DNA of 8,662 bases from Candidatus Atribacteria bacterium 1244-E10-H5-B2 (GCA_003575245.1 NMQN01000195.1:1-8662), one strand, 5' to 3'. Shown: positions 1 through 7,839, counted from the first letter of the stretch. Program-made: numbers and translations. Notes: a model not told the origin generated them from the letters alone.

Positions 1-1338
1 ACATCTTTAAATCAAGCCATAGCAGATGGTGAACTTGATATGGGAATAACCGTAGATTTTATGATAAGAGAACTAAAAAATAAAAATCCCGATATGCTTA
101 TCGATTATATTTCCCCTGAAGAGGGAGTTGTATTAGTACCCAGTCCGATTGCAATTGTTAGAGATTGCCAGAATTTATCCGCTGCCCAAGTTTTTGTAGA
201 TTTTATTCTTTCCAAGGGAGGACAGAAACTTTTATCATCTCAAGGAATAGCACCTGTCCGGCTGGATGTTATTCCTCCTTCAGGAGTACCAACCATTACT
301 CAGATGAAAGTTATTCCTTCAAACCCTGAGGAAATTCTGATGATCAAAGAAAATTCAAGAAATATCTTTACAGGTATATTTCAAGGAAAACAGGTTGAAG
401 GAACCACAGAAAAAACAGCCACTCTTTATACCTCAGTTCCTATTAACATTATTGAGGAGTTAAGATATAAGTTTGAAGTTCAAAATCCTGGAGTATATTT
501 AAAAATATATCAAGCAAGTACAGGTAAAATAATTGAAAAAATTAATAAGGAAATTAAGGAGGGTTTAATTCAAGCTGATCTCATCTGGGTAGCTGATTTC
601 GCTGTCAGTGAGGAATTGAAGAAAAAGGGAGTTCTTCTACCTTATAGACCTCTTGAAGTAGCAGAAATGATAGAAATTTTAAAAGATAAAGATGGTTATT
701 ATACAGCCGGCAGACTCCTAATCATGGTTGTGGCCTATAATACTGATAAGATAACCACAAAACCTACCGGATATCGAGATTTGCTTAATAAGAAATATAA
801 AACTCGGATAGGTCATGATACACCAGAGACATCTGGTCCTCTTTTGTATTTTATGGGCACATTACTTCAGGACAAAGATTTTGGTGAGGAATTTTTCAAA
901 AGATTAAAAGAGAACTTGCCCCAGATTCAAACGAGTACCCAAACAACGAAGAAGATAGCCAGCGGAGAGCTGGATATGGGAATTACTATTGACTATACTG
1001 TTCGTAAACTCTTAAAGGAAAACCCAGGTGCACCTATTGATTACGTTTATCCTAACGATGGAGTAGTTTTAGTTCCTAGTCCAATTGCGATTTTTCAGGA
1101 TACCTACCATCCTCAAACGGCGATGCTTTTTATAAGATACATCTTGTCTAAAAAAGGGCAGACTTTATTACGTGATTTAGGAGGATTTATGCCAGTGAGG
1201 TTAGACGTAAGTCCACCGGAGAAGATAGCCAGCATTACTCAACTGAAAGTAATTCCTTCGAATAAAGAATGGATAGAGGAAAACAGAGATTACATTATAT
1301 CAAAGTTTATTAAAATTTATGGATTGCCAAAAAAGTAA
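1..1338 (+). CDS. Tandem-domain extracellular solute-binding protein (5'-truncated by window edge)
   Basis: The frame is open from base 1 with no start in view, so the gene begins upstream; the ATG at 40 is internal. The visible 445 residues contain the C-terminal part of one periplasmic binding-protein domain and then a complete second one. Landmark strings occur twice, 312 codons apart: GELDMGIT (around codons 14 and 326), GVVLVPSPIAI, PVRLDV and a KVIPSN motif near the end of each copy. The second domain starts near codon 136 with TATLYTSVP, the usual first strand of iron(III)/thiamine-type (SBP_bac_1/11-like) ABC binding proteins, and contains ADLIWVADF. The protein probably acts outside the membrane; the signal peptide would lie upstream. 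The ligand cannot be read from the sequence. It ends 132 bases before a sensor kinase gene, so it could supply that kinase with a bound ligand, as PgtC-type proteins are thought to do. No permease gene follows. Confidence 0.9.
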   Translation, partial: TSLNQAIADGELDMGITVDFMIRELKNKNPDMLIDYISPEEGVVLVPSPIAIVRDCQNLSAAQVFVDFILSKGGQKLLSSQGIAPVRLDVIPPSGVPTITQMKVIPSNPEEILMIKENSRNIFTGIFQGKQVEGTTEKTATLYTSVPINIIEELRYKFEVQNPGVYLKIYQASTGKIIEKINKEIKEGLIQADLIWVADFAVSEELKKKGVLLPYRPLEVAEMIEILKDKDGYYTAGRLLIMVVAYNTDKITTKPTGYRDLLNKKYKTRIGHDTPETSGPLLYFMGTLLQDKDFGEEFFKRLKENLPQIQTSTQTTKKIASGELDMGITIDYTVRKLLKENPGAPIDYVYPNDGVVLVPSPIAIFQDTYHPQTAMLFIRYILSKKGQTLLRDLGGFMPVRLDVSPPEKIASITQLKVIPSNKEWIEENRDYIISKFIKIYGLPKK

Positions 1339-1403
1339 CAGAATGTTTGGCCTGATTACAAAATTTGAAAGGATTGGAAAAGTGGCAAAAAAATACCCAG
1401 AGC

Positions 1404-1432
1404 TTGTAACCAATGACTAAAAGATATAAAAT
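1404..1432 (+). promoter_or_regulatory. Candidate sigma70-type promoter for the signalling operon
   Basis: TTGTAA (1404-1409) and TAAAAT (1427-1432) are separated by 17 bases and lie about 40 bases upstream of the kinase start, in the 132-base gap after the binding-protein gene. They match the -35 and -10 consensus at four and five of six positions. The surroundings are AT-rich, so a chance match is quite possible. Confidence 0.35.
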
Positions 1433-1470
1433 AAATTTATAACATAAACTAACTGTTTTTAGGAAGGAAA

Positions 1471-3294
1471 GTGGTGGTGAGGTTTATGAAGATTTCCTAT
1501 CAGATACTCTTAGTCTTTGTTATTGTTATCATCATTTGTTTGGGCATATCTGGTTGGTTTTTATTACAAATTAGCGAGAATATTATAATTGATAAAATCT
1601 CTGATGGAGATATACAATTGGCTCATCGAGTAGGGCAAGAGGTAAAAGCAGAAATGTCAAACATCAAACCAGTTTTAGAACTGCTTACTGCCACACAAGA
1701 GTGGCGCCAAATGGATGCGAAAGCAATAAAAAATAGCCTCAGCTTAACTGAAAATAAATTTCGAAATATTATAGAAATATATGTAGCAGATTTAGAAGGA
1801 AATCAAATTGCTAAAACCGGCACAAAGAAACTTGAAAATGTGTCAAAGATATGGAATTTTCAAATAGCTAAAGAGGGAGAAGAGATTATCTCTGATATCC
1901 TTCTGGACTCACAAACCTCAAAACCAATCCAGATAATTACCATTCCTATTATAGAAGATAAAAAAGTGGTTGGAGTATTGTCAGCAAAAATTGATTTCGA
2001 GAGAATGATGTTTTCCATTAAGAATATCGATGTAGGGAAGAATGGAAGTTTATTCGTTGTGGCAAGTAATGGCAGGGTTATTGTTCATACTTATATGGAA
2101 CAACTTTCAGACCTTAATCTTAGCAAATCACCTGTAGTAGAAGCAGTTTTAAACGGTGAAAGAGGGGTACTAAAAGGATATATAGGTGAATTAGGACATC
2201 AGGTAGTGGGCTCTTATGTACCAATTTGGGAACTGGGATGGGGGGTTGTGATCCAAAGAACTTTAACAGATATTGGTACGGAGGTTGAGCAAGTACGGAA
2301 TACCATATTTATGGCGATCATTATTTCTGTTCTTTCAGCTATTCTGGCTGGGTGGCTAATGTCAAAAATAATTACGAAACCCATTGGTCTATTAGCTAAT
2401 GCTTCGGAAAAAGTTGCTCAAGGTGACTTAGATACTTTGGTTAATGTTAAATCTTCCAATGAGATTGGGGTACTTGCCTCTTCCTTTAATCAGATGGTGG
2501 TTTCTTTGAGAAAGTCGAGGAATGAGCTAGAGCAGTGGGGAAAAGAGATGGAAAAGAGGGTAGAAAAACGGACTGAGGAGTTAGAACATGCCAACCTTAA
2601 ACTCCAGGAACTTGACCACCTCAAGTCTCTGTTCATTGCCTCCATGAGCCATGAACTAAGGACTCCTTTAAATTCCATCATCGGATTTACCGGCATAATT
2701 TTACAAGGGATGTCCGGGGAGATTAATAGCGAACAGGAAAAGCAGCTTACCCTGGTAAAAAACAGTGCCAACCATCTCTTGGCCCTCATAAATGATATAA
2801 TTGATATAAGCAAGATAGAGGCGGGTAAAGTGGAGATTACTATCGAGGAATTTGACCTTTCCGTGCTTGCTCAAGAAATAATGGATTCCTTTGCAGTTGT
2901 TGTAGATAAAAAGGGACTTGAATTATCACTTACTACACCACCAAGACTTATAATCAAAAGTGATAAGAGAAGGACAGAGCAGGTTCTGGTAAATTTCGTA
3001 AGTAATGCGGTAAAATTTACCAATAAAGGAGAAATAGAGATAAAAATAGTAAAAAAAGACAAGATGGTAGAAATGTCAGTAAGAGATAATGGGATTGGAA
3101 TAAAAAAAGAGAATATGAATAAACTGTTTAAGACCTTTAGCCGGATTCCCATCAAAGACAGGACAATAGAGGGTACAGGTCTTGGCCTTTACCTCTCCAA
3201 GAAGATAATTGACCTTTTAGGTGGTGAGATCAAAGCTGAAAGTGAATTTGGCAAAGGAAGTATATTTACATTGGTTTTACCGTTAAAACGATAA
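1471..3294 (+). CDS. Membrane sensor histidine kinase (double Cache-HAMP-HisKA-HATPase_c)
   Basis: A 607-residue sensor kinase. A first membrane helix (residues about 10-32) is followed by an extracellular region of about 240 residues that looks like a double Cache ligand-sensing domain (VVGVLSAKIDF, then GSLFVVASNGRVIVH). A second helix (278-297), a HAMP linker (about 298-350, with NEIGVLASSFNQM) and a charged coiled coil (350-385) come next. The HisKA H-box is SMSHELRTPLNS with phospho-acceptor H394. The ATP-binding domain has an N box (N508, N512), G1 box DNGIGI (539-544) and G2 box GTGLGL (568-573), so it should be catalytically competent. It has no fused receiver; the next gene supplies one. 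The start is ambiguous: AGGAAGG at 1461-1467 favours the GTG codons at 1471 or 1474, while ATG 1486 would give the more usual MKIS N-terminus. Residues are numbered from 1471. The ligand is unknown; the neighbouring binding proteins are candidate partners (inference). Confidence 0.95.
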   Translation: MVVRFMKISYQILLVFVIVIIICLGISGWFLLQISENIIIDKISDGDIQLAHRVGQEVKAEMSNIKPVLELLTATQEWRQMDAKAIKNSLSLTENKFRNIIEIYVADLEGNQIAKTGTKKLENVSKIWNFQIAKEGEEIISDILLDSQTSKPIQIITIPIIEDKKVVGVLSAKIDFERMMFSIKNIDVGKNGSLFVVASNGRVIVHTYMEQLSDLNLSKSPVVEAVLNGERGVLKGYIGELGHQVVGSYVPIWELGWGVVIQRTLTDIGTEVEQVRNTIFMAIIISVLSAILAGWLMSKIITKPIGLLANASEKVAQGDLDTLVNVKSSNEIGVLASSFNQMVVSLRKSRNELEQWGKEMEKRVEKRTEELEHANLKLQELDHLKSLFIASMSHELRTPLNSIIGFTGIILQGMSGEINSEQEKQLTLVKNSANHLLALINDIIDISKIEAGKVEITIEEFDLSVLAQEIMDSFAVVVDKKGLELSLTTPPRLIIKSDKRRTEQVLVNFVSNAVKFTNKGEIEIKIVKKDKMVEMSVRDNGIGIKKENMNKLFKTFSRIPIKDRTIEGTGLGLYLSKKIIDLLGGEIKAESEFGKGSIFTLVLPLKR

Positions 3295-3367
3295 CAGAAA
3301 TAAAGTTGTAAAGTGAGGAGATTGATGTTTTAATCTCTGTAATCTGAATTTTAAAATCTGTGTTATC
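3290..3367 (+). other. Possible folded spacer between kinase and receiver genes
   Basis: The 95-base gap holds two nested inverted repeats. GATAACA (3290-3296, overlapping the kinase stop) pairs with TGTTATC (3361-3367), and inside it GAGATT (3318-3323) pairs with AATCTC (3332-3337). No U-run follows, so it does not look like a terminator. It could act as an mRNA processing or stability element, or it may be chance in AT-rich DNA. Confidence 0.25.
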
Positions 3368-3376
3368 AGTTATTAT

Positions 3377-3382
3377 AGGAGG
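3377..3382 (+). promoter_or_regulatory. Shine-Dalgarno AGGAGG deciding the receiver start
   Basis: A perfect AGGAGG ends seven bases before ATG 3390. The longest open frame begins at 3360, upstream of this site; the site therefore sets the start at 3390, and the receiver fold also begins there with MKRILVIEDN. Confidence 0.9.
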
Positions 3383-3389
3383 TAATAAG

Positions 3390-3749
3390 ATGAAAAGAAT
3401 TTTAGTAATAGAGGACAATGAAACCAATATATACCTCATCGGCTTTATCTTGAAGAAAAATGGGCATGAGGTAATAGAAGCCAGGAGTGGTGAGGAAGGG
3501 GTAGAACTGGCAATAAAAGAAAAGCCAGACCTGATACTCATGGACATCCAACTTCCAGGCATTGATGGTTTAGAAACCACCCGAAGGATAAGGGAATCTG
3601 AAACAGATAGTGAAGTTCCTATTATCGCCCTTACCTCATATGCTATGACCGGGGATAGGGAGAAATCTCTTGCAGCTGGTTGCACCGGATACATAGAGAA
3701 ACCTATCAATCCGGATACTTTCATGTGCGAGATAGAGAACTATTTTTAA
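3390..3749 (+). CDS. Stand-alone receiver-domain response regulator (DivK/CheY-like)
   Basis: A 119-residue protein that is a single receiver domain with no output domain. The acidic pocket is E8-D9, the phospho-acceptor is D52 in LILMDIQLPG, the switch threonine is T82 in IIALTSYAM, and the conserved lysine is K104 in the EKP motif, so all key residues are present. The TSYAMTGDREK and AAGCTGYIEKPI segments resemble the DivK type and receivers that accompany hybrid kinases. It sits between a kinase that has no receiver and a REC-HD-GYP regulator. It probably acts as a phosphate shuttle, sink or protein-interaction switch in the same pathway (inference). The start at 3390 is fixed by the AGGAGG site and by the fold; the gene ends 35 bases before the next start. 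Confidence 0.95.
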   Translation: MKRILVIEDNETNIYLIGFILKKNGHEVIEARSGEEGVELAIKEKPDLILMDIQLPGIDGLETTRRIRESETDSEVPIIALTSYAMTGDREKSLAAGCTGYIEKPINPDTFMCEIENYF

Positions 3750-3784
3750 GATAAGTTAAAATAAATATATAGGAGATAAAAAAG

Positions 3785-4855
3785 ATGAAAATTCTTATAG
3801 TAGATGATATAGAAGAGAATCTCTATCTGCTGGAGAGCATACTGAAGGGGAGTGGGTATGAGGTGGTAACTGCTAAAGATGGAGTAGAAGCCCTTAGCAG
3901 GTTAAAAGAAGAATCTATCGATATGATAGTATCTGATATATTAATGCCCAGGATGGATGGCTTCCAATTATGCAGGGAATGCAAAAAAGACGAAAATTTA
4001 AAGAAGATACCTTTCATATTCTACACTGCTACTTATACCGAAAAAAAGGATGAGGAGTTTGCTCTGAGCTTAGGTGTAGAAAAGTTCATCGTAAAACCGC
4101 AAGAGCCAGAAGTATTATTAAAAATCTTAGAAGAGGTCATCGAAGGATACAGAAAGGGGACACTTGTTGCTCCCAAAGAGCTAATCAAAGAGGAGGAAAT
4201 ATATCTTACCGAATACAACAAACGGCTGATAACAAAACTTGAGAAAAAGGTACTTGACTTGGAGAAATCCGAGAAAAGATTACAAAAAACTATGGAAGAC
4301 ACTATCTATACTATCGGCAAGATTGCCGAGACCAGAGACCCCTATACTGCTGGACATCAGAAGAATGTCTCCCAAATAGCCATTTTCATAGCCCGGGAGA
4401 TGAAACTTCCTAAAGATAAGATTGAAGGAATAAGGATAGCCTCTTTAGTTCATGATATAGGAAAGATCAGTCTACCGGCAGAGATCTTAAACAAGCCCAC
4501 CAAATTAAGCGAAATGGAATACGGTTTAATTAAAGACCATTCTCAAGTAGGCTATGATGTATTAAAATCGATAGAATTCTCCTGGCCGGTTGCCCAGATT
4601 GTCCTCCAACACCACGAAAGATTAGATGGTTCAGGATATCCCCAGGGACTTAAAGGTGAGGATATACTTCTGGAAGCAAAAATAATCGGAGTAGCTGATG
4701 TGGTAGAAGCTATGTCTTCTCACCGACCTTATCGACCTGCCTGGGGTATAGACAAAGCCTTGGAAGAAATTTCCAAGAATAAAGGAATCCTTTACGACCC
4801 TAAAGTAGTAGATGCCTGCCTTAAGTTATTTAAAAGAAAAGAATTTAAGTTTTAG
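3785..4855 (+). CDS. Response regulator with HD-GYP domain (c-di-GMP phosphodiesterase)
   Basis: A 356-residue regulator in the RpfG-like REC-HD-GYP architecture. The receiver (about 1-120) has D7-D8, phospho-acceptor D51 in IVSDILMP, T81 and K104. A helical, charged linker (about 125-175, probably coiled coil) leads to the HD-GYP domain (about 175-350). That domain has E182, H191 in DPYTAGH, the HD pair H223-D224 in LVHDIGK, and the signature HHERLDGSGYP at 276-286. The complete HHExxDGxGYP motif predicts an active metal-dependent phosphodiesterase that hydrolyses c-di-GMP to pGpG or GMP in the cytoplasm. AGGAG at 3771-3775 lies nine bases before the ATG. It is most likely phosphorylated by the kinase encoded two genes upstream. 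Fragments of two further HD-GYP sequences lie near the end of the window. Confidence 0.95.
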   Translation: MKILIVDDIEENLYLLESILKGSGYEVVTAKDGVEALSRLKEESIDMIVSDILMPRMDGFQLCRECKKDENLKKIPFIFYTATYTEKKDEEFALSLGVEKFIVKPQEPEVLLKILEEVIEGYRKGTLVAPKELIKEEEIYLTEYNKRLITKLEKKVLDLEKSEKRLQKTMEDTIYTIGKIAETRDPYTAGHQKNVSQIAIFIAREMKLPKDKIEGIRIASLVHDIGKISLPAEILNKPTKLSEMEYGLIKDHSQVGYDVLKSIEFSWPVAQIVLQHHERLDGSGYPQGLKGEDILLEAKIIGVADVVEAMSSHRPYRPAWGIDKALEEISKNKGILYDPKVVDACLKLFKRKEFKF

Positions 4856-4894
4856 TCATCGTAAACTTAGAGATCCGAAAGGAGATGAAGAATA

Positions 4895-5908
4895 ATGAGA
4901 AAGAGATTATTAGCTGGTTTAGCGATAGTTATAGTTTTAGTTCTCTTAGTTGGTTTAAATGTAGGATTTGCCAAAACAGTATATTTGAATATGGGTAGTA
5001 CTTCCTCTACTTCTGGATTATACGCCTGGGCTGTAGCTACTGCTTCGGTAATTAATAGGGCTGATAATAATATAAGGGTTACCGTTATTGAAAGTGGAGC
5101 AGCACTGGATAATTTAAGACAAATTAAAGATGGTGCTTTTGATTTTGCCTTGTGTGTAGATTCTGCTTCTGCCATGCAGCTATATAAGGGCATAGGTACT
5201 TTTAAAAACGAAGGTTGGGAGCCAATAAGATGGTTATTCCTTAGAAATGCAATTACCAACAGACTTCATGTTCGAGCTGATTCAGGTATTAAAAATTTTG
5301 ACGATTTAGCCGGAAAAAAATTCTGTCCGGGTTTTCCGGGTGCTTCTTCCACTGCCAATTTTACAAAATTCAACGAAGTTTTAGGGACCGGAATCAAATT
5401 AGTACCTGCATCATTAGGAGATGCAATTACAGCTTTTAAGCAGGGCAAGATTGATGGCTTACAAAAGTCGAGCTCAATAGATTCTTTGGATTCTTCATTA
5501 ATCGAAGTTAATTTAAGAACTCCTTTAGCAGTTATCGGTTATAGTGAAGAAGATATGAAAAAGATAAGAGCAAAATATCCCTATATTATTTTCTTTAAAA
5601 CAAAAAAAGGTGGCATTCAACAGCTTCCAAATAACCCGACGATTATGGAAGAAGGACAGGTAGTTGGGGCGGTTGCCTCTTCAAATTTACCCGAAGAAGT
5701 TGGTTACGAGATAGTGAAGGCTTATATAGAGGGCTTTGACACAGTTGCTGCGGCATATTCTGGTGTAAAAGGATGGTACCCCATTGCTGATACCTTTGAT
5801 TTTATAGCCTCGAGTGGTGAAATTCCTATTCATGCCGGACTTTATAAGTATTGCCTGGAGAAAGGAATCGAAGTTCCGGAGCGTTTTATTCCACCGGAGT
5901 GCAAATAA
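4895..5908 (+). CDS. TAXI-family TRAP transporter solute receptor
   Basis: A 337-residue secreted binding protein. The signal peptide is clear: MRKR, a hydrophobic core and probable cleavage after A26 (VGFA). The mature N-terminus has the TAXI layout: a first strand LNMGSTSSTSGLYAWA, then VTVIESGAALDNLRQIKDGAFDFALC, then the central segment LAGKKFCPGFPGASS with a later IDGLQKSS stretch. TAXI receptors feed TRAP transporters, often with a fused DctQM membrane protein; characterised cases in the family take up dicarboxylates or amino acids, but the ligand here is unknown. No TRAP membrane gene is present in the window, so it is an orphan receptor or depends on a distant partner. AAGGAG at 4879-4884 precedes the ATG by ten bases. 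It starts 39 bases after the HD-GYP gene without an obvious terminator between them, so it may be co-transcribed with the signalling genes. Confidence 0.88.
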   Translation: MRKRLLAGLAIVIVLVLLVGLNVGFAKTVYLNMGSTSSTSGLYAWAVATASVINRADNNIRVTVIESGAALDNLRQIKDGAFDFALCVDSASAMQLYKGIGTFKNEGWEPIRWLFLRNAITNRLHVRADSGIKNFDDLAGKKFCPGFPGASSTANFTKFNEVLGTGIKLVPASLGDAITAFKQGKIDGLQKSSSIDSLDSSLIEVNLRTPLAVIGYSEEDMKKIRAKYPYIIFFKTKKGGIQQLPNNPTIMEEGQVVGAVASSNLPEEVGYEIVKAYIEGFDTVAAAYSGVKGWYPIADTFDFIASSGEIPIHAGLYKYCLEKGIEVPERFIPPECK

Positions 5909-5996
5909 GGAATAAATAATTAACTTGGTTTGGAGCTATTTTATAATTGTGAAACAGGAAAAAATATACTTAAATTTTTATATTAATAAGTGCATT

Positions 5997-6004
5997 GAGA
6001 GGTG
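5997..6004 (+). promoter_or_regulatory. Shine-Dalgarno GAGAGGTG deciding a start
   Basis: GAGAGGTG ends six bases before ATG 6011. The in-frame GTG at 6002 lies inside this site, so it is unlikely to be the initiator; the protein is better started at 6011. Confidence 0.75.
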
Positions 6005-6010
6005 CTTAAA

Positions 6011-6406
6011 ATGATAAACTGGAAAAAGCCAAGCATGTTTTTTATCATAGTACTGTTATTGATTGCCTTTGTTTCTATAGTTTTAGCTTCTGATCTCCAG
6101 GTACCCAGTCTTGTGGTTATTCCTATTAGCGGAGAACCATTAACGAAGTTGACTTTTTATGGTGCTGGATTTGTTCCGGGAGAGAAAGTCAGAGTTATTC
6201 TTACTGTTGATGATGTACCATTCGCATTTGGTGAAGTTGGGACTGGAGGAATTGTAACCGTTAATGAGTATGGCGCCTTCAAACTTCAGCCTCGTGGGGG
6301 TATTCCGAAAGTTATGCTAAAACCCGGTGTCTATACTATCGAAGCTATTGGCGACAAAGGTTCAAGGGCTACTACACCATTAGAGGTTTTAGAGAAGAAA
6401 GAATAA
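6011..6406 (+). CDS. Small secreted protein with Ig-like (beta-sandwich) domain, function unknown
   Basis: A 131-residue protein that I do not recognise as a named family. It begins MINWKKPSM followed by a hydrophobic stretch with probable cleavage after A26 (SIVLA), leaving about 105 mature residues. There is no cysteine after the signal, so it is not a lipoprotein. The mature part has the rhythm of a bacterial Ig-like or IPT/TIG-type sandwich: LTFYGAGFVPGEKVRVILTV, a glycine-rich turn, GAFKLQP, then the closing strands GVYTIEAIGDKGSRATTPLEV. Such domains usually mediate carbohydrate or protein contacts at the cell surface and are normally parts of larger proteins; a single free-standing copy is less common. 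It lies between two secreted binding-protein genes, so a role as an accessory surface or periplasmic subunit is conceivable, but this is inference. The fold assignment rests on pattern only. Confidence 0.7.
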   Translation: MINWKKPSMFFIIVLLLIAFVSIVLASDLQVPSLVVIPISGEPLTKLTFYGAGFVPGEKVRVILTVDDVPFAFGEVGTGGIVTVNEYGAFKLQPRGGIPKVMLKPGVYTIEAIGDKGSRATTPLEVLEKKE

Positions 6407-6425
6407 AAGATAAAAAACACAGTAT

Positions 6426-6454
6426 TTGGCAAGACAATTGGTTTGTTGTAAAGA
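6426..6454 (+). promoter_or_regulatory. Candidate promoter upstream of the sugar-binding protein gene
   Basis: TTGGCA (6426-6431, five of six to consensus) is followed after exactly 17 bases by TAAAGA (6449-6454), which is a weak -10 with three of six matches. It lies in the 98-base gap before the GTG start at 6505. It would allow this gene to be expressed separately from the genes upstream. Confidence 0.25.
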
Positions 6455-6504
6455 TGGCCCTTACCAAAAAAGGTGCTAAATTAAAGGAAGGAGACTGAAA
6501 TCAA

Positions 6505-7839
6505 GTGAAGAGAAAATTAAGTTTGTGGATAGTAATAGTTTTATTACTCCTCAGTTTGTTTGGCATGTCAACAACAGAAGCTAAAACACTTTCCATTACC
6601 TATGGAGAACCATGGAAGGAGCTGATAGAACCAGCAATTAAGGATTTCGAAACAGCCACGGGAGTGAAGGTTGATGTGACTATGATTCCCTATGGAGTGG
6701 ACATGGTTGAAAAAGTTTCGCTGGATCTTGCCGCAGGCGTTGCAACTGATATTATTATGGTGGATAGCTTCATGATACCAGCGTGGGCCGAGGCAGGTTA
6801 TCTCTATGGGCTGGATAGTTATCTCGTAAAATGGCCAAATTGGGAGCAATACTTTCCCGGTATGAAAGGGATTGTCTCATTTGATGGCCTGCATTACGCA
6901 ATTATGATAGACACTGATGTAAGAATGCTATGGTACGCAAGTTCCATCTTTAAGAAAGCTGGAATACCAATACCCTGGGAGCCAAAGAACTGGATTGATA
7001 TATTAAATACTGCCCTGACCATTAAAAGGAAGATACCAGAAGTTGTTTCTCCTATCTTTATACCAATGGGGACAAAATGGGGAGAAGGTACTACGATGCA
7101 AGCCTTCTACATGATGCTACTTGGAGCCGATACCCCTGAAGGTGACCTTAACAGGCTTAGGGATTGGAAAGCAGAGAAGTGGGTTGTAAGCAGTCCTGCT
7201 ATTGAGAAAGCCCTTGGCTTCTATCGTGATGTATTTATTACCTATGAACTGTGTCCAACAGAGCCACATTATGTCCCGGATGTTTGGGGCGAATGGCGAA
7301 GGATGATGCGAGATGGCGAAATTGGAATCGGTTTAGGAGGCTCTTGGGAATGGGTTGAGTTCTGGCCAAAAGAGGACTTACCACCTGAAGAAGAGAGAGA
7401 AAAGTTAATCAGATGGGCTCCAATGCCCAGCTCTGGCAAATTTAATGTACCTGAGATCTCCTGCATTTCTGGTGGATGGGCAATAGGAATCAATGCTGAG
7501 GCAAGAGATTCGGACTTGGCTTGGAGGTTTATGGAAATACTCCATACCAAAACAAGGGCTGCGGAATGGCTTGCTAAGACAGAAAAGATAGCTGTAAGAA
7601 AAGATGCAGTAGAAGTTAAGGCTTATGCAGCGGATAAGTATCTGATGGAAGCAATAAAACTTATGGAGTATTCAACCTACAGGGATACCTATCCGGGATA
7701 CTCGCAAGTTTCGTTCTTTGTTCAGGAAGCTACCGAAGATGTATCTGTAGAAGGGCTAAGTGTTGCTATAGCTATGGAACGGTTCAAGTCGAAGATGATT
7801 AAAGAGTTCGGGGCGGATAAGGTTGAAACAATTCCATAA
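6505..7839 (+). CDS. ABC transporter family 1 (UgpB/MalE-like) extracellular solute-binding protein
   Basis: A 444-residue secreted binding protein of the usual length for COG1653/SBP_bac_1. It starts with GTG; AAGGAG at 6488-6493 lies eleven bases upstream and the frame opens directly into a signal peptide, MKRKLS plus a leucine-rich core, with likely cleavage after A26 (TTEA). The mature protein follows the family plan: LSITYGEPWKELIEPAIKDFE, then the helix and strand KVSLDLAAGVATDIIMVDS, WAEAGYLYGLD, the hinge LWYASSIFKKAGI, and the C-lobe elements GEIGIGLGGSWEW and ISCISGGWAIGINAEARDSDLAW. The many tryptophans and tyrosines fit stacking against a sugar-type ligand, but the exact ligand cannot be inferred. 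No MalF/MalG-type permease follows; immediately downstream is a broken HD-GYP fragment, so any permease genes once present here may have been displaced or may lie elsewhere. Confidence 0.93.
   Translation: MKRKLSLWIVIVLLLLSLFGMSTTEAKTLSITYGEPWKELIEPAIKDFETATGVKVDVTMIPYGVDMVEKVSLDLAAGVATDIIMVDSFMIPAWAEAGYLYGLDSYLVKWPNWEQYFPGMKGIVSFDGLHYAIMIDTDVRMLWYASSIFKKAGIPIPWEPKNWIDILNTALTIKRKIPEVVSPIFIPMGTKWGEGTTMQAFYMMLLGADTPEGDLNRLRDWKAEKWVVSSPAIEKALGFYRDVFITYELCPTEPHYVPDVWGEWRRMMRDGEIGIGLGGSWEWVEFWPKEDLPPEEEREKLIRWAPMPSSGKFNVPEISCISGGWAIGINAEARDSDLAWRFMEILHTKTRAAEWLAKTEKIAVRKDAVEVKAYAADKYLMEAIKLMEYSTYRDTYPGYSQVSFFVQEATEDVSVEGLSVAIAMERFKSKMIKEFGADKVETIP

Noticed and set aside
3266..3724. 152-codon minus-strand open frame opposite the receiver gene
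   Set aside because: It is the antisense shadow of the kinase end and the receiver gene, whose sense products have all catalytic residues; the other minus-strand frames under the coding genes are shadows for the same reason.
5947..5970. TTGTGA and TATACT as a promoter before the Ig-like gene
   Set aside because: The spacing is only 12 bases, too short for a sigma70 promoter, and the region is AT-rich enough to give such matches by chance.
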